Part shown: positions 1 to 7,331 of the stretch, piece by piece
Layout of the letters: every line of letters starts with the position of its first letter
Numbering within the stretch: the stretch's first letter is position 1
NCBI RefSeq assembly: GCF_026155325.1
Contig: NZ_JAPFPW010000009.1
Location: 1-64,000, forward strand
DNA from: Desulfobotulus pelophilus
GTDB taxonomy: Bacteria > Desulfobacterota > Desulfobacteria > Desulfobacterales > ASO4-4
Reading direction: 5' to 3'
Length of the DNA: 64,000 nt
Program-made: the position numbers and the translations under genes
Notes under the pieces: generated by a model
What the model was told of the DNA's origin: nothing
The model's input: only the letters and a program-made list of their open reading frames with translations
Databases searched by the model: none

Positions 1-168
1 CACCAGTTCTTCATCGTCAGCAAGCTCGATGCTTTGTGTTTCTTCCATGTCTTCCTGATCCACCAGTTCTTCATCGTCAGCAAGCTCGATGCTTTGTGTT
101 TCTTCCATGTCTTCCTGATCCACCAGTTCTTCATCGTCAGCAAGCTCGATGCTTTGTGTTTCTTCCAT
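1..168. repeat. Perfect 60-bp direct tandem repeat, 2.8 copies visible
   Basis: Bases 1-60 and 61-120 are identical, and 121-168 repeats the first 48 bases before diverging. The unit is a multiple of three, so it adds 20 residues per copy to the leftward gene without a frameshift. Lack of any synonymous difference implies recent expansion or ongoing homogenisation. More copies may lie to the left. Confidence 0.95.
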
Positions 169-786
169 ATTTTCCGTGGAATCAGGGATTACTTCTTCTT
201 GATCCTTTGTCTCTGTGCCGCTATGATCTTCGGGTATTTCTTCCGTGGAAGGTTTGTCTGCATTATCGATACTTTCGAGCAGTTTTTTGAGCTCCTGAAG
301 TTCTTTGCCTTCCGGATCGTCAATACCTTTTTCCCGGCGGTTAAGAAAATCCTTCACAAGGCCGAGAAGTTCATACAGATGGGATATGGATATCTGGCTC
401 CCACCTCCAGCAACCATTCCCGAAACGGTCTGAAGTATTTTTTCCCGCATGGTGTCGGCCATTTCAAAGGTGTTGTTTTTCCCTATGATAACGCCTTCGG
501 GATTGCGCCCTTCCTCCATCATCTTTTTTAGATCTGCATTGATGGCTGTGCGGAGACTGGCAAAATTTTTTCTGCGGCTGCGGATATGTTGCTGGTCATT
601 TCCGGTTTCCCAGATGTCCGGTATTAAGGTCTCCATGGCAAGATCTGGTATAAGCGCGAGATCAGCGTCGGATGTAAAGTGTTTACGGATGGTCATGATC
701 AGGCGGTACTTGGGTGTGTTGGGATTGCGGTAGGGAAGATTGTCAAGGGCCTGATCAATACCCTTAAGGGACAGATTCAGATTCAT
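1..786 (-). CDS. Uncharacterised protein with 20-residue acidic tandem repeats (partial, runs off left edge)
   Basis: Reading leftward from an ATG at 786, an open frame continues without a stop to the window edge (262 codons visible). The N-terminal ~155 residues are mixed-composition and mostly helical-looking, beginning MNLNLSLKGIDQALDNLPYR. A Lys/Glu/Leu-rich segment follows, then an acidic tail made of 20-residue units containing EETQSIELADDEELV. The units are identical at nucleotide level. A G-rich stretch (GGGGG) lies a few bases before the ATG. The gene is divergent from the ParA-like gene at 865, with about 80 bp between them. I recognise no family. The acidic repeat could be a flexible linker or an interaction surface; that is inference. 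The C-terminus is outside the window. Confidence 0.75.
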   Translation of the reverse strand, partial: MNLNLSLKGIDQALDNLPYRNPNTPKYRLIMTIRKHFTSDADLALIPDLAMETLIPDIWETGNDQQHIRSRRKNFASLRTAINADLKKMMEEGRNPEGVIIGKNNTFEMADTMREKILQTVSGMVAGGGSQISISHLYELLGLVKDFLNRREKGIDDPEGKELQELKKLLESIDNADKPSTEEIPEDHSGTETKDQEEVIPDSTENMEETQSIELADDEELVDQEDMEETQSIELADDEELVDQEDMEETQSIELADDEELV

Positions 787-864
787 GGAACCCCCGTAAA
801 AAGGGAAAGGGCTTAGAGGCAGAAAAGGGATCTTTATTTTGATGTTTATATAAAGGTGGCTTCT

Positions 865-1584
865 ATGGTATCTTCGGTCATGCATTCTGTGTTTTGTTTT
901 ATTAATCATAACAGAGATACGGGTAAAACTGCAACGGTGAGAAATATTGCCGCAGCCATGGCTCTTTCCGGAAAGCAGGTGCTTGCCGTTTTTCCTCCGG
1001 CTGCCGCTTGCCATGAAGGATGGTCCTCTTCCCTGTCTGTTGGAAATGAAATGGCAGAGGATGAAGTCATCAAGGGTCTTTATTTTTTGACTCCGGATTT
1101 TGGATTTCCGGAAGAGGATCTTTCATGGCCCATGATCTGTCAAAAAATAGAAACGATTCTTACGTCGTTGCCTGCGGATATGGTTGTTCTTTTGGATACA
1201 CCTTCGGCTTTTTCGGCTTTTACCAGAGCTGGCCTCTTCCTCGCCCGTGGAGGGCTGATTCCTTTGCAGCTTGACGCCAGTTCCTTTGACCGTCTGGGAC
1301 CTACCCTTGGTTTGCTGGAGTGGGTTCGCAGGGAAAAGCAGCAGGCACTGCCACTTCTTGGCATGATACCTGTACGTGTCAGGCCTCAACAGTCTTTGTC
1401 CCGCATATTTTCCGGTCCTGCTCTCAGTTTATTTAGAGCCAAAATGGCACCGTTCCCCGTTCCGGAAGATCCTCTGGTATCCAGGGCGGAGTTAAATGGA
1501 AAACCTGTTTTTTATGAAGATATCCTGTCTCCTTCCGCAAAATCCTATGGTATGCTTGCGGCGTGGATAGGGAGGTTTCTGTAA
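865..1584 (+). CDS. ParA/MinD-like P-loop ATPase with degenerate Walker A
   Basis: About 239 residues with a SIMIBI-class layout. A P-loop NRDTGKTATVRNIA sits near residues 16-29, and a Walker B-like strand MVVLLDTPSAF near residues 105-115. ParA/MinD proteins normally carry KGGxGKT; here the first lysine, which acts in trans across the dimer, is replaced by asparagine, while the GKT core remains. The start is set at ATG 865 because AAGGTGG (853-859) lies 6 bases upstream; a GTG at 856 falls inside that site. It is first in a rightward three-gene group. No ParB-like partner or parS-like site is visible, so plasmid-type partition is not supported. It could position or regulate the zinc-ribbon protein downstream (inference). 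Confidence 0.6.
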   Translation: MVSSVMHSVFCFINHNRDTGKTATVRNIAAAMALSGKQVLAVFPPAAACHEGWSSSLSVGNEMAEDEVIKGLYFLTPDFGFPEEDLSWPMICQKIETILTSLPADMVVLLDTPSAFSAFTRAGLFLARGGLIPLQLDASSFDRLGPTLGLLEWVRREKQQALPLLGMIPVRVRPQQSLSRIFSGPALSLFRAKMAPFPVPEDPLVSRAELNGKPVFYEDILSPSAKSYGMLAAWIGRFL

Positions 1585-1676
1585 AAATAAAGAGAACAGG
1601 ATGCTGCAAGGATCCCCCCCTGATGTGTGGTATAAGGGATGACGGCCGCTTTCTGTATCAGAAAAGGAGTGGATCT

Positions 1677-2111
1677 GTGAAAGTCAGTGATACCAGTGTA
1701 ATTCAAAGCAGTGAACGGGAATTGATGGATACCATTATTGCGGAACTGGACTGGTCCGCCATTGAAACACTTCTGCGTAAAAAACACAGAATCGGTTTGC
1801 AGGACGATGTGAATTTCCGTGAAGGAGATATTGTGGTGCATGAAGGAAAGGTTGCCTATAAACTTTCCTTTGACGTGAAAATTACCCTTGATGTTGTTTT
1901 TGACCGTAAGGGGGAGTGTATCCACCTTTCTGCTTCGGGAAGTGATGAAGAAGGAACGGAAGAAGAGGATCTGCCGGACATGGAGCCGCGTATCCGATCA
2001 GGAGAGGTCCCTTCTGATCTTGTGGATATGCTTGAAGAAATTAACGATGGTGAGGAGAACGAAGAAACAGGATCACAGACTGATTCCCGCCATTCTTCAG
2101 AAACTTCCTGA
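1677..2111 (+). CDS. Small acidic protein of unknown function
   Basis: A 144-residue product from a GTG start. AAGGAG at 1664-1669 sits 7 bases before it, a much better site than any for the longer in-frame extension to 1563. The first ~95 residues look folded, with alternating helix and a beta-rich part (EGDIVVHEGKVAYKLSFDVK). The last ~45 residues are strongly acidic and probably disordered. No family is recognised. It lies 92 bp after the ParA-like gene and 56 bp before the zinc-ribbon gene on the same strand, so co-transcription is likely. Like both neighbours it combines a compact N-terminal part with an acidic tail. Confidence 0.6.
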   Translation: MKVSDTSVIQSSERELMDTIIAELDWSAIETLLRKKHRIGLQDDVNFREGDIVVHEGKVAYKLSFDVKITLDVVFDRKGECIHLSASGSDEEGTEEEDLPDMEPRIRSGEVPSDLVDMLEEINDGEENEETGSQTDSRHSSETS

Positions 2112-2167
2112 TCTGAACACAGGATACCCGGATTCCTTGATGGGGTTCCATGGAACGAGGTTCTTAT

Positions 2168-3643
2168 ATGTCTGATTCCACAGATGCTCTTACGGTAGTA
2201 CGTGCCCACTTTGATGAGGTCCTTGGGGAGCATATTACTACAATTCTGGACATGGATGCCCTGCCGGCGGGGCTTGTTCTGAATATTGCCACCATTGTCT
2301 CTTTGGTATTGTTTGTGGAAAGGGAGTCGGAAAGAGATGAGTTTTCTGATTCTCCACCACTGCGGTATACGCGGGATAGTTTTTTTCTTGATATCCGCGA
2401 GATTGGTTTGGGAGCCGATTCAGGAGTTATGGGCGGGCTTGAGCCCCTGCTCAACTCCGGTCTTGTTAAGGAGACGGAGGACGGTTTTCTGAAACCCGAG
2501 CCTTTGGCTCATAAAATGCTTCAGGTGATCAATACTCTTTTCCCGGGTATGCAGGGAATGAATTTTGTGGCTTATGTGGTGCAGACCATTGACGAGGTGG
2601 TGTCAGACCGTAAGGATCTGCATGATGCTAAACGCTTTTTTCTGCAGACTCTGCAAATGCATTCGCTGGCAGGCCAGGTATCGGAGCTCTCCAGGGACAG
2701 AGTGGCAAATCCGAAAAAAGGGACCGTCGTTACGAGGGATAAGAGGGCTGTTTCCACGGAGTGGAACCGGAATGTGCTGCAGAAGCTAAGCCGCCTGCGA
2801 AGTCAGCGGGGTGCTTCTCGAACTGAAGAGTTGCAGATACGGGAGGTTTTTATTCCAGACAGGAATGAAGATGAGGACCCAGAGGCACCTTCTTCCGGTT
2901 CCGGTGAAAAGGAGGAGCTGGTCTCTCCTGTTTCCTCGGAAGTTCATGCTTTTGCAGAAGATTTTTCTGTCCCGTCCCCGGTTATAGAACTTTCAGAAAT
3001 GGAAGAGTCAGCCGATGAATCGCTGGCAGAAGATTCCGCAGTCCCAGTCCAGACCGGGGTTCTTTTGGCGGATCCTGTTACGGAGGTACCCGATGAGGAA
3101 GAGCTTGCCCCATCATCTGAGGAGCCTCCCGCTTCCTCCGATAATGAAGAGGTCGCTGTTCCGGATTTTGACCCAGAGCCGGTTTCTGTGCAGGAGGCTT
3201 CCGCACCTTCAGAGGCTTTTCTGCCTCCGGAAACGGATGTCGGAAGACCTGAAGAAGAGAACCAAGAATCTCTTGAAGAAGTTATGGATGATAGAGATAT
3301 AGAGGCTAGGATTGCGGCTTTTGAAGAAACGCTGGCCCTTACATGCCCTTTGTGCAAAACGGGGAAGTTGCAGGAAAACCAAACCGAAAAAGGGAAAGTT
3401 TTCTATGATTGCAGTCAGTCCAGCTGTCATTTTATCAGCTGGTCGCAACCCTTTCATTATCCCTGTCCCACATGTGCCAATCCTTTCCTTATTGCCTTTA
3501 CTTCGGCCGATGGAAAGGAGGGGCTGAAGTGCCCGAGGGCTACCTGTGACTACTCGCAGGATGAACGGATTAATCCGGAGGAGTATCAGCGTAAAAAGAA
3601 GAAAAAGCGTAAGATTGTCCGGAGAGTCAAGCGGAAAGCATGA
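2168..3643 (+). CDS. Long acidic protein with two C-terminal topoisomerase-type zinc ribbons
   Basis: About 491 residues from ATG 2168 (ACGAGG seven bases upstream; an ATG at 2150 is possible). The N-terminal ~200 residues look globular, with a stretch resembling a winged helix (GGLEPLLNSGLVKETEDG). Residues ~230-375 are Glu/Ser/Pro-rich and probably disordered. Two CxxC...CxnC modules follow, CPLC...CSQSSC and CPTC...CPRATC, like the C4 zinc ribbons at the C-terminus of type IA topoisomerases. The protein ends in a very basic tail (KKKKKRKIVRRVKRKA). There is no topoisomerase catalytic domain. The ribbons and tail suggest nucleic-acid binding, but the function is unknown. It is last in its operon, followed by a strong hairpin. 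Confidence 0.65.
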   Translation: MSDSTDALTVVRAHFDEVLGEHITTILDMDALPAGLVLNIATIVSLVLFVERESERDEFSDSPPLRYTRDSFFLDIREIGLGADSGVMGGLEPLLNSGLVKETEDGFLKPEPLAHKMLQVINTLFPGMQGMNFVAYVVQTIDEVVSDRKDLHDAKRFFLQTLQMHSLAGQVSELSRDRVANPKKGTVVTRDKRAVSTEWNRNVLQKLSRLRSQRGASRTEELQIREVFIPDRNEDEDPEAPSSGSGEKEELVSPVSSEVHAFAEDFSVPSPVIELSEMEESADESLAEDSAVPVQTGVLLADPVTEVPDEEELAPSSEEPPASSDNEEVAVPDFDPEPVSVQEASAPSEAFLPPETDVGRPEEENQESLEEVMDDRDIEARIAAFEETLALTCPLCKTGKLQENQTEKGKVFYDCSQSSCHFISWSQPFHYPCPTCANPFLIAFTSADGKEGLKCPRATCDYSQDERINPEEYQRKKKKKRKIVRRVKRKA

Positions 3644-3673
3644 TGCGACAATATATTGTTGCCTGAATGGAAT

Positions 3674-3708
3674 AATAAAGGTTTTTCCGTAAAGGAAAAA
3701 CCTTTATT
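3674..3708. terminator. Bidirectional intrinsic terminator
   Basis: A perfect 15-bp stem (AATAAAGGTTTTTCC / GGAAAAACCTTTATT) with a 5-base loop. It lies between convergent genes ending at 3643 (+) and 3771 (-). The A/T-rich outer stem would give U-rich 3' ends in both directions. Confidence 0.85.
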
Positions 3709-3770
3709 GCGTGGCGGGTAACCATTGTGTTCTGGATGGCTGTATGGGATTTCGGTTGCCATTTTTTGGG

Positions 3771-4178
3771 CTATGCCGGACCGGCTCCATTAGAGAGAAC
3801 ATGTTTTTCCGGTATAAAACAGATAAATGTGCCTGAGAAAACAATTTTGGAAGCCACCCTGAGGGAGACAGCCACCTCATGTTTTTTTCCTTTGGAATGG
3901 AGTATTCTGGCTTCTGCTGTGATGCTATCTCCCAGTACAACGGGCTTTAGAAAACGGCATGAGCTTTCTCCGAGTACAACATTGGGGTGGTTGACTGCGA
4001 GCATGGCAGCATGATCCGCAAGTCCGAAAAGAAAACCACCATGGATCAGCCCGCTGGAATCAGCCACCATACAGTCCAGTGTCTGCATGGATAAGAGAGA
4101 GGTGCCGTTTTCTACCCGTTCGGGAGTACCACAGAGCTGGGTGTTCATGCTCTGATGTGTCTGGATATTCATTGACAA
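3771..4178 (-). CDS. Hotdog-fold (PaaI/4HBT-like) acyl-CoA thioesterase
   Basis: A 135-residue product. GLIHGGFLFGLADHAAMLAVN (about residues 43-63) is the typical hotdog active-site helix region, with HGG and an acidic residue, followed by the strand pattern FLKPVVLGDSITAEARI common to 4HBT thioesterases. The likely activity is hydrolysis of a small or aromatic acyl-CoA; the substrate cannot be read from sequence. A TTG at 4178 has AAAGGAG seven bases upstream; the ATG six bases later is an alternative start. It is monocistronic, with a shared terminator hairpin downstream. Confidence 0.8.
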   Translation of the reverse strand: MSMNIQTHQSMNTQLCGTPERVENGTSLLSMQTLDCMVADSSGLIHGGFLFGLADHAAMLAVNHPNVVLGESSCRFLKPVVLGDSITAEARILHSKGKKHEVAVSLRVASKIVFSGTFICFIPEKHVLSNGAGPA

Positions 4179-4574
4179 TCAAAAACTCCTTTTTCATAAG
4201 TTGAGCGTAATGATTTTATGTTACATTGTAATCACAGATTGTACGATGAAGAAAAAGATCCTTTGTCCGGGGTCTTTGTTTTGTGTTCTGTACCTTAAGC
4301 GAAAGCGGATCTGCTGTTACGGGCGTCCGGTAAAAGCACTGATCGGTTCAGGGGCGTAGTCCAAGTGAGCGCATGCAGCCTTATGGACTGTAGGGGTAGA
4401 ATGTTCCTGCTTTGACAAAAAATGGAGTTGCGGTTTCAGAGATATAAAATTCAGCTGCTCTATGGGGCCTTTATGATTCGGACCTTTCCATTGTCATACC
4501 ATTCTGTCGACGGGTCACCCAAATCATGAAAGCAGAAAAAAGGCAATGGTTTTTACCCCCATCCGCAAAAATAA
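4179..4574. other. 396-bp intergenic region without a convincing gene
   Basis: It lies between the start of the thioesterase gene and the stop of the histidine kinase gene, both leftward. It should hold the thioesterase promoter. I see a TAAAAT-like -10 candidate on the minus strand near 4220 but no convincing -35. No tRNA-like fold, strong hairpin or conserved ORF is evident. Confidence 0.5.
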
Positions 4575-5825
4575 TTAATAAAAATCCTTTATCTCCTGTA
4601 TCACCGGCAGGGTGAACCGGAAACTGCTGCCTTCTGTTTCACTGGCGACCATAAAAATGGTTCCTTTATGGGCCTTTATGGCGAGATAACAGAAGTTGAG
4701 CCCGAGGCCGGTGGAATGGCCCTGGGTTCTGTTTCTGTTACCTATCTGCATATATTTATCAAAAATTTTTTCTCTGTTTTCCGGGGCAATGCCTGGCCCT
4801 TCGTCATCAATATAAAAAAGAATGGTGCCGTTTTCTGTCCAGTATCCTGCTGTGATGGTGCTTTGATCTGGAGAATGGGCAATGGCATTGGTAAGCAGGT
4901 TCTGAAAAACCCTCAGCAGAAGGCCCCGGTCACCGATAAAGTGAGGAGAGGGAGTCTCCTCGGATTCCATGGCGTTACGGATGGATATCTGTCTGATTCT
5001 GGCCTGTCCATGGATCATGGACAGCGCTTCTTTCAGTAGATCGGCTGCCTCCAGGCGTTCTGGAATGAGCTGGATCATTTTGTTTTCAAGCCGGGTAATG
5101 TCGAGAAGGTTGGATATCATTCGGAACATGGTTTCACAGCTGGACTGGGCGGCCTCCACAAAGGAGAGGTTGTCTTCTTTTGTGGTGTAGGAAAGGATGT
5201 CCAGATTGGCCACAACCTCTGCAATGGGCGCTTTGAGATCATGGACAAGGAGGTTGAAAAATTCCTGGCGGATCCTTTCATATTCCCGCAGCTGTTTATT
5301 CTTTTTTTCCAGCTGGCGGCGCTGTTTTTTGAGGCGCTCATTCAGGCGATGATTTTCTATGGCACTGATAATGAGACCGGCAAGCTGAAGAATGATTTCC
5401 CTGTCCTTAACGGAAAAGCTGCCGTCTCCTTCTTTATCCGTCATGGAGAGGACTCCCATTACCCTGTTGGCTGAAAAAATGGGTACCAGAAAAAAAACAT
5501 CGGTTTTATAGCCGCCTTTGAAGGAAATGCCAGGGTTTAGGGTGTCTTTGTCCATGTAGAGGGCTTTTTTATTACGGATAACCCAGCAAGAAGGGCTGTC
5601 GGAGCTTACGGGCTGGCGGAGTCCTATGATTTCAGGTCGTGTGGAGGCAACAACTTCCAGAAACCGGTTGCCCCGTTTGAACATGATGGATGCTTTTTCT
5701 GTTTTAACCAGAAGGCACAGGGCTTCCAGCAGATGCTGAAGCTTCTGATGATCATCCAGGCTGGCACTGCTAGAGATGCTTGTGATGAGGGCAAGGGTTT
5801 CCAATATGTTTTGGTCTTTGTGCAT
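4575..5825 (-). CDS. GAF-domain sensor histidine kinase
   Basis: A 416-residue product with no membrane segment, so cytoplasmic. It has a GAF domain at about residues 20-158, a short coiled coil (~160-188), and a HisKA domain with the H-box NLLVHDLKAP (phospho-acceptor His195). The HATPase_c domain has an N-box around Asn309/Asn313, G1 DDEGPGIAP (340-348) and G2 STGLGLN (371-377). All catalytic elements are present. GGAG lies 6 bases before the ATG. It starts 15 bp after the stop of the REC-TPR response regulator gene, so the two are co-transcribed and form a cognate pair. The GAF ligand is unknown. Confidence 0.92.
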   Translation of the reverse strand: MHKDQNILETLALITSISSSASLDDHQKLQHLLEALCLLVKTEKASIMFKRGNRFLEVVASTRPEIIGLRQPVSSDSPSCWVIRNKKALYMDKDTLNPGISFKGGYKTDVFFLVPIFSANRVMGVLSMTDKEGDGSFSVKDREIILQLAGLIISAIENHRLNERLKKQRRQLEKKNKQLREYERIRQEFFNLLVHDLKAPIAEVVANLDILSYTTKEDNLSFVEAAQSSCETMFRMISNLLDITRLENKMIQLIPERLEAADLLKEALSMIHGQARIRQISIRNAMESEETPSPHFIGDRGLLLRVFQNLLTNAIAHSPDQSTITAGYWTENGTILFYIDDEGPGIAPENREKIFDKYMQIGNRNRTQGHSTGLGLNFCYLAIKAHKGTIFMVASETEGSSFRFTLPVIQEIKDFY

Positions 5826-5840
5826 GGAAAACTCCGCAGA

Positions 5841-6992
5841 TCAGAGGTTTTTGGCTATGAGGCGACGAACCTCCTGGTGTTCCGGGTCCATACGCTGCAG
5901 TTTTTGCAGTATTTCTTCGGCCCGGAAGGTCTGTTTCATCGTCACATAAATCTTTGCAATGCGTAGATGGAGGTCAAAATCATCGGGCTCTTTTTCCGCG
6001 ACCTTGAGGAACAGGGCAAGGGCTTCCTCATCATTGCCGGTGCTGCTTTTAGCTATGCCCATCATTTTCATGATGTCAAACCGCTTGGGAAACTGCTTGA
6101 GAATCACTTCAAACTGGTTGATGGCTGCATGGAAGGCACATGCATTCAGGCAGGATCTGCCCACATCTTCTCGTAGTTCCATTGGGCTTCCGGAGAGCCG
6201 AACGGCATTTTCAAAAACCGTTCCGGCCTTGTCGACTTTTCCTTTCTGTAACAGAACTTTGCCGAAATTGATGGCCCTGTCCACATGGCGAGGGCTGATT
6301 TTCATGGCTTTCTCATAAAAACGGAAAGCCTTGTCCAGGTCATTGCGCCGCAGGTAAATGTCGCCAAGATGGTGGAAGGAAAAGACATCCAGATGATTCA
6401 TCTGCGCAGCTTTGACAAACCAGCGTTCGGCAAGATCAATTTCTTCGTTTTTAAAGAAGATTTCTCCCATAGTACGGATGGGTCGGGATGAGGTTGGGTC
6501 AGCCTCAATGGCTTTTCTGCATATAGGAATGGCTTCATCAAACTTCCGGGCCTCCATGAGGTTGCGGACTTCTTTGAGGAGACTCAGGGCCGGGGGAGGG
6601 TTATTGGCTCTCTCCACAACCTTTTCGATTTTGGAGCCGAGGGATTTCACCGTAATGGGCTTCAGCAGATAGGCGTCGATGTCGGATTCCGCGGCTTCGG
6701 CTACGATTTCACTGTTGGCTTCTGCTGTGATCATAATGACGGGCATATCTCTAAGTTCTTTGTCTGCCCGGATGCTGTCCAGCAGCTCTATGCCGGTCAT
6801 AACCGGCATGTTCCAGTCTATAATGGCAAGGTTTACGGAAAATTGGCGGAGAAGCTGAAGCGCCTCTTTTCCATTACCGGCAAGGCGGTAACTGCTGCCG
6901 TAGTCAAGGATTTTGAGCATGCTCCGGATGGATCGACACATATTATCCATGTCATCCACGATGAGAAAACTCATTTTTTTGAGGTCGATCAT
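5841..6992 (-). CDS. Response regulator with receiver domain and TPR output
   Basis: A 383-residue product. The N-terminal CheY-like receiver has the acidic pair Asp13/Asp14, phospho-acceptor Asp59 (AIIDWNMPVMTG), the conserved Thr in VIMITAEA and the Lys in YLLKPI, so it should be phosphorylatable. Residues ~140-383 form about six TPR-like repeats (for example DVFSFHHLGDIYLRRNDLDKA). There is no DNA-binding or enzymatic output, so output is probably by protein-protein contact. GGAG lies 6 bases before the ATG. It is first in a two-gene operon with the GAF histidine kinase. The partner contacted by the TPRs is unknown. Confidence 0.92.
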   Translation of the reverse strand: MIDLKKMSFLIVDDMDNMCRSIRSMLKILDYGSSYRLAGNGKEALQLLRQFSVNLAIIDWNMPVMTGIELLDSIRADKELRDMPVIMITAEANSEIVAEAAESDIDAYLLKPITVKSLGSKIEKVVERANNPPPALSLLKEVRNLMEARKFDEAIPICRKAIEADPTSSRPIRTMGEIFFKNEEIDLAERWFVKAAQMNHLDVFSFHHLGDIYLRRNDLDKAFRFYEKAMKISPRHVDRAINFGKVLLQKGKVDKAGTVFENAVRLSGSPMELREDVGRSCLNACAFHAAINQFEVILKQFPKRFDIMKMMGIAKSSTGNDEEALALFLKVAEKEPDDFDLHLRIAKIYVTMKQTFRAEEILQKLQRMDPEHQEVRRLIAKNL

Positions 6993-7331
6993 GTTCGTCT
7001 CCGGTTATCTGGGGGAGCGTGAAACAGATGACAGGGGATGGGCGCCAGCTGTGTGACAGGTTTGTTAACAGACTCTATACGTGTTAACGGTCTTCCATCG
7101 GAAAAAACCTGTTTTCAGGTGAAGCATAAATTAAGTAACAGCACTGATATCCTAATTTTTATAAATTAGCAAAAAAGCCAGCATGTATCAATTGGCGAAT
7201 GTATTTTTTCTGGGAAGAAGACAGTTCAGAAAGGAAAGGTGCTGCGGATCTTTTTCTTGCCACTTGCTGCGGAGTGGCGTATGAGGATGAAAAATATATG
7301 ACCGACCGGTCACAAAGTGTAAGGAGTCCCC
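6993..7331. other. Divergent promoter region between the two-component pair and the menaquinone operon
   Basis: 339 bp, A/T-rich in the middle. It holds an 18-bp near-palindrome CTAATTTTTATAAATTAG (7152-7169) and a GC-rich palindrome-like motif at 7299-7312. AAGGAG at 7321-7326 is the mqnE ribosome-binding site. A short frame starting at 7199 has no ribosome-binding site and runs into mqnE; I do not regard it as a gene. Confidence 0.55.
7299..7312. promoter_or_regulatory. Candidate operator TGACCGACCGGTCA upstream of mqnE
   Basis: The motif has a central ACCGGT and nearly palindromic arms, and resembles the GACCGACCGGTC core seen in operators of several TetR-family repressors. It lies 20 bases before the mqnE start codon, where bound protein would block transcription or initiation. 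A TetR gene lies 5 kb away, but its own promoter carries a different palindrome, so the binding factor is unassigned. Confidence 0.35.

Noticed and set aside
1-180. CRISPR-like array at the left edge
   Set aside because: The repeats are directly abutting with no spacers and stay in one coding frame, so they are a protein-coding tandem repeat.
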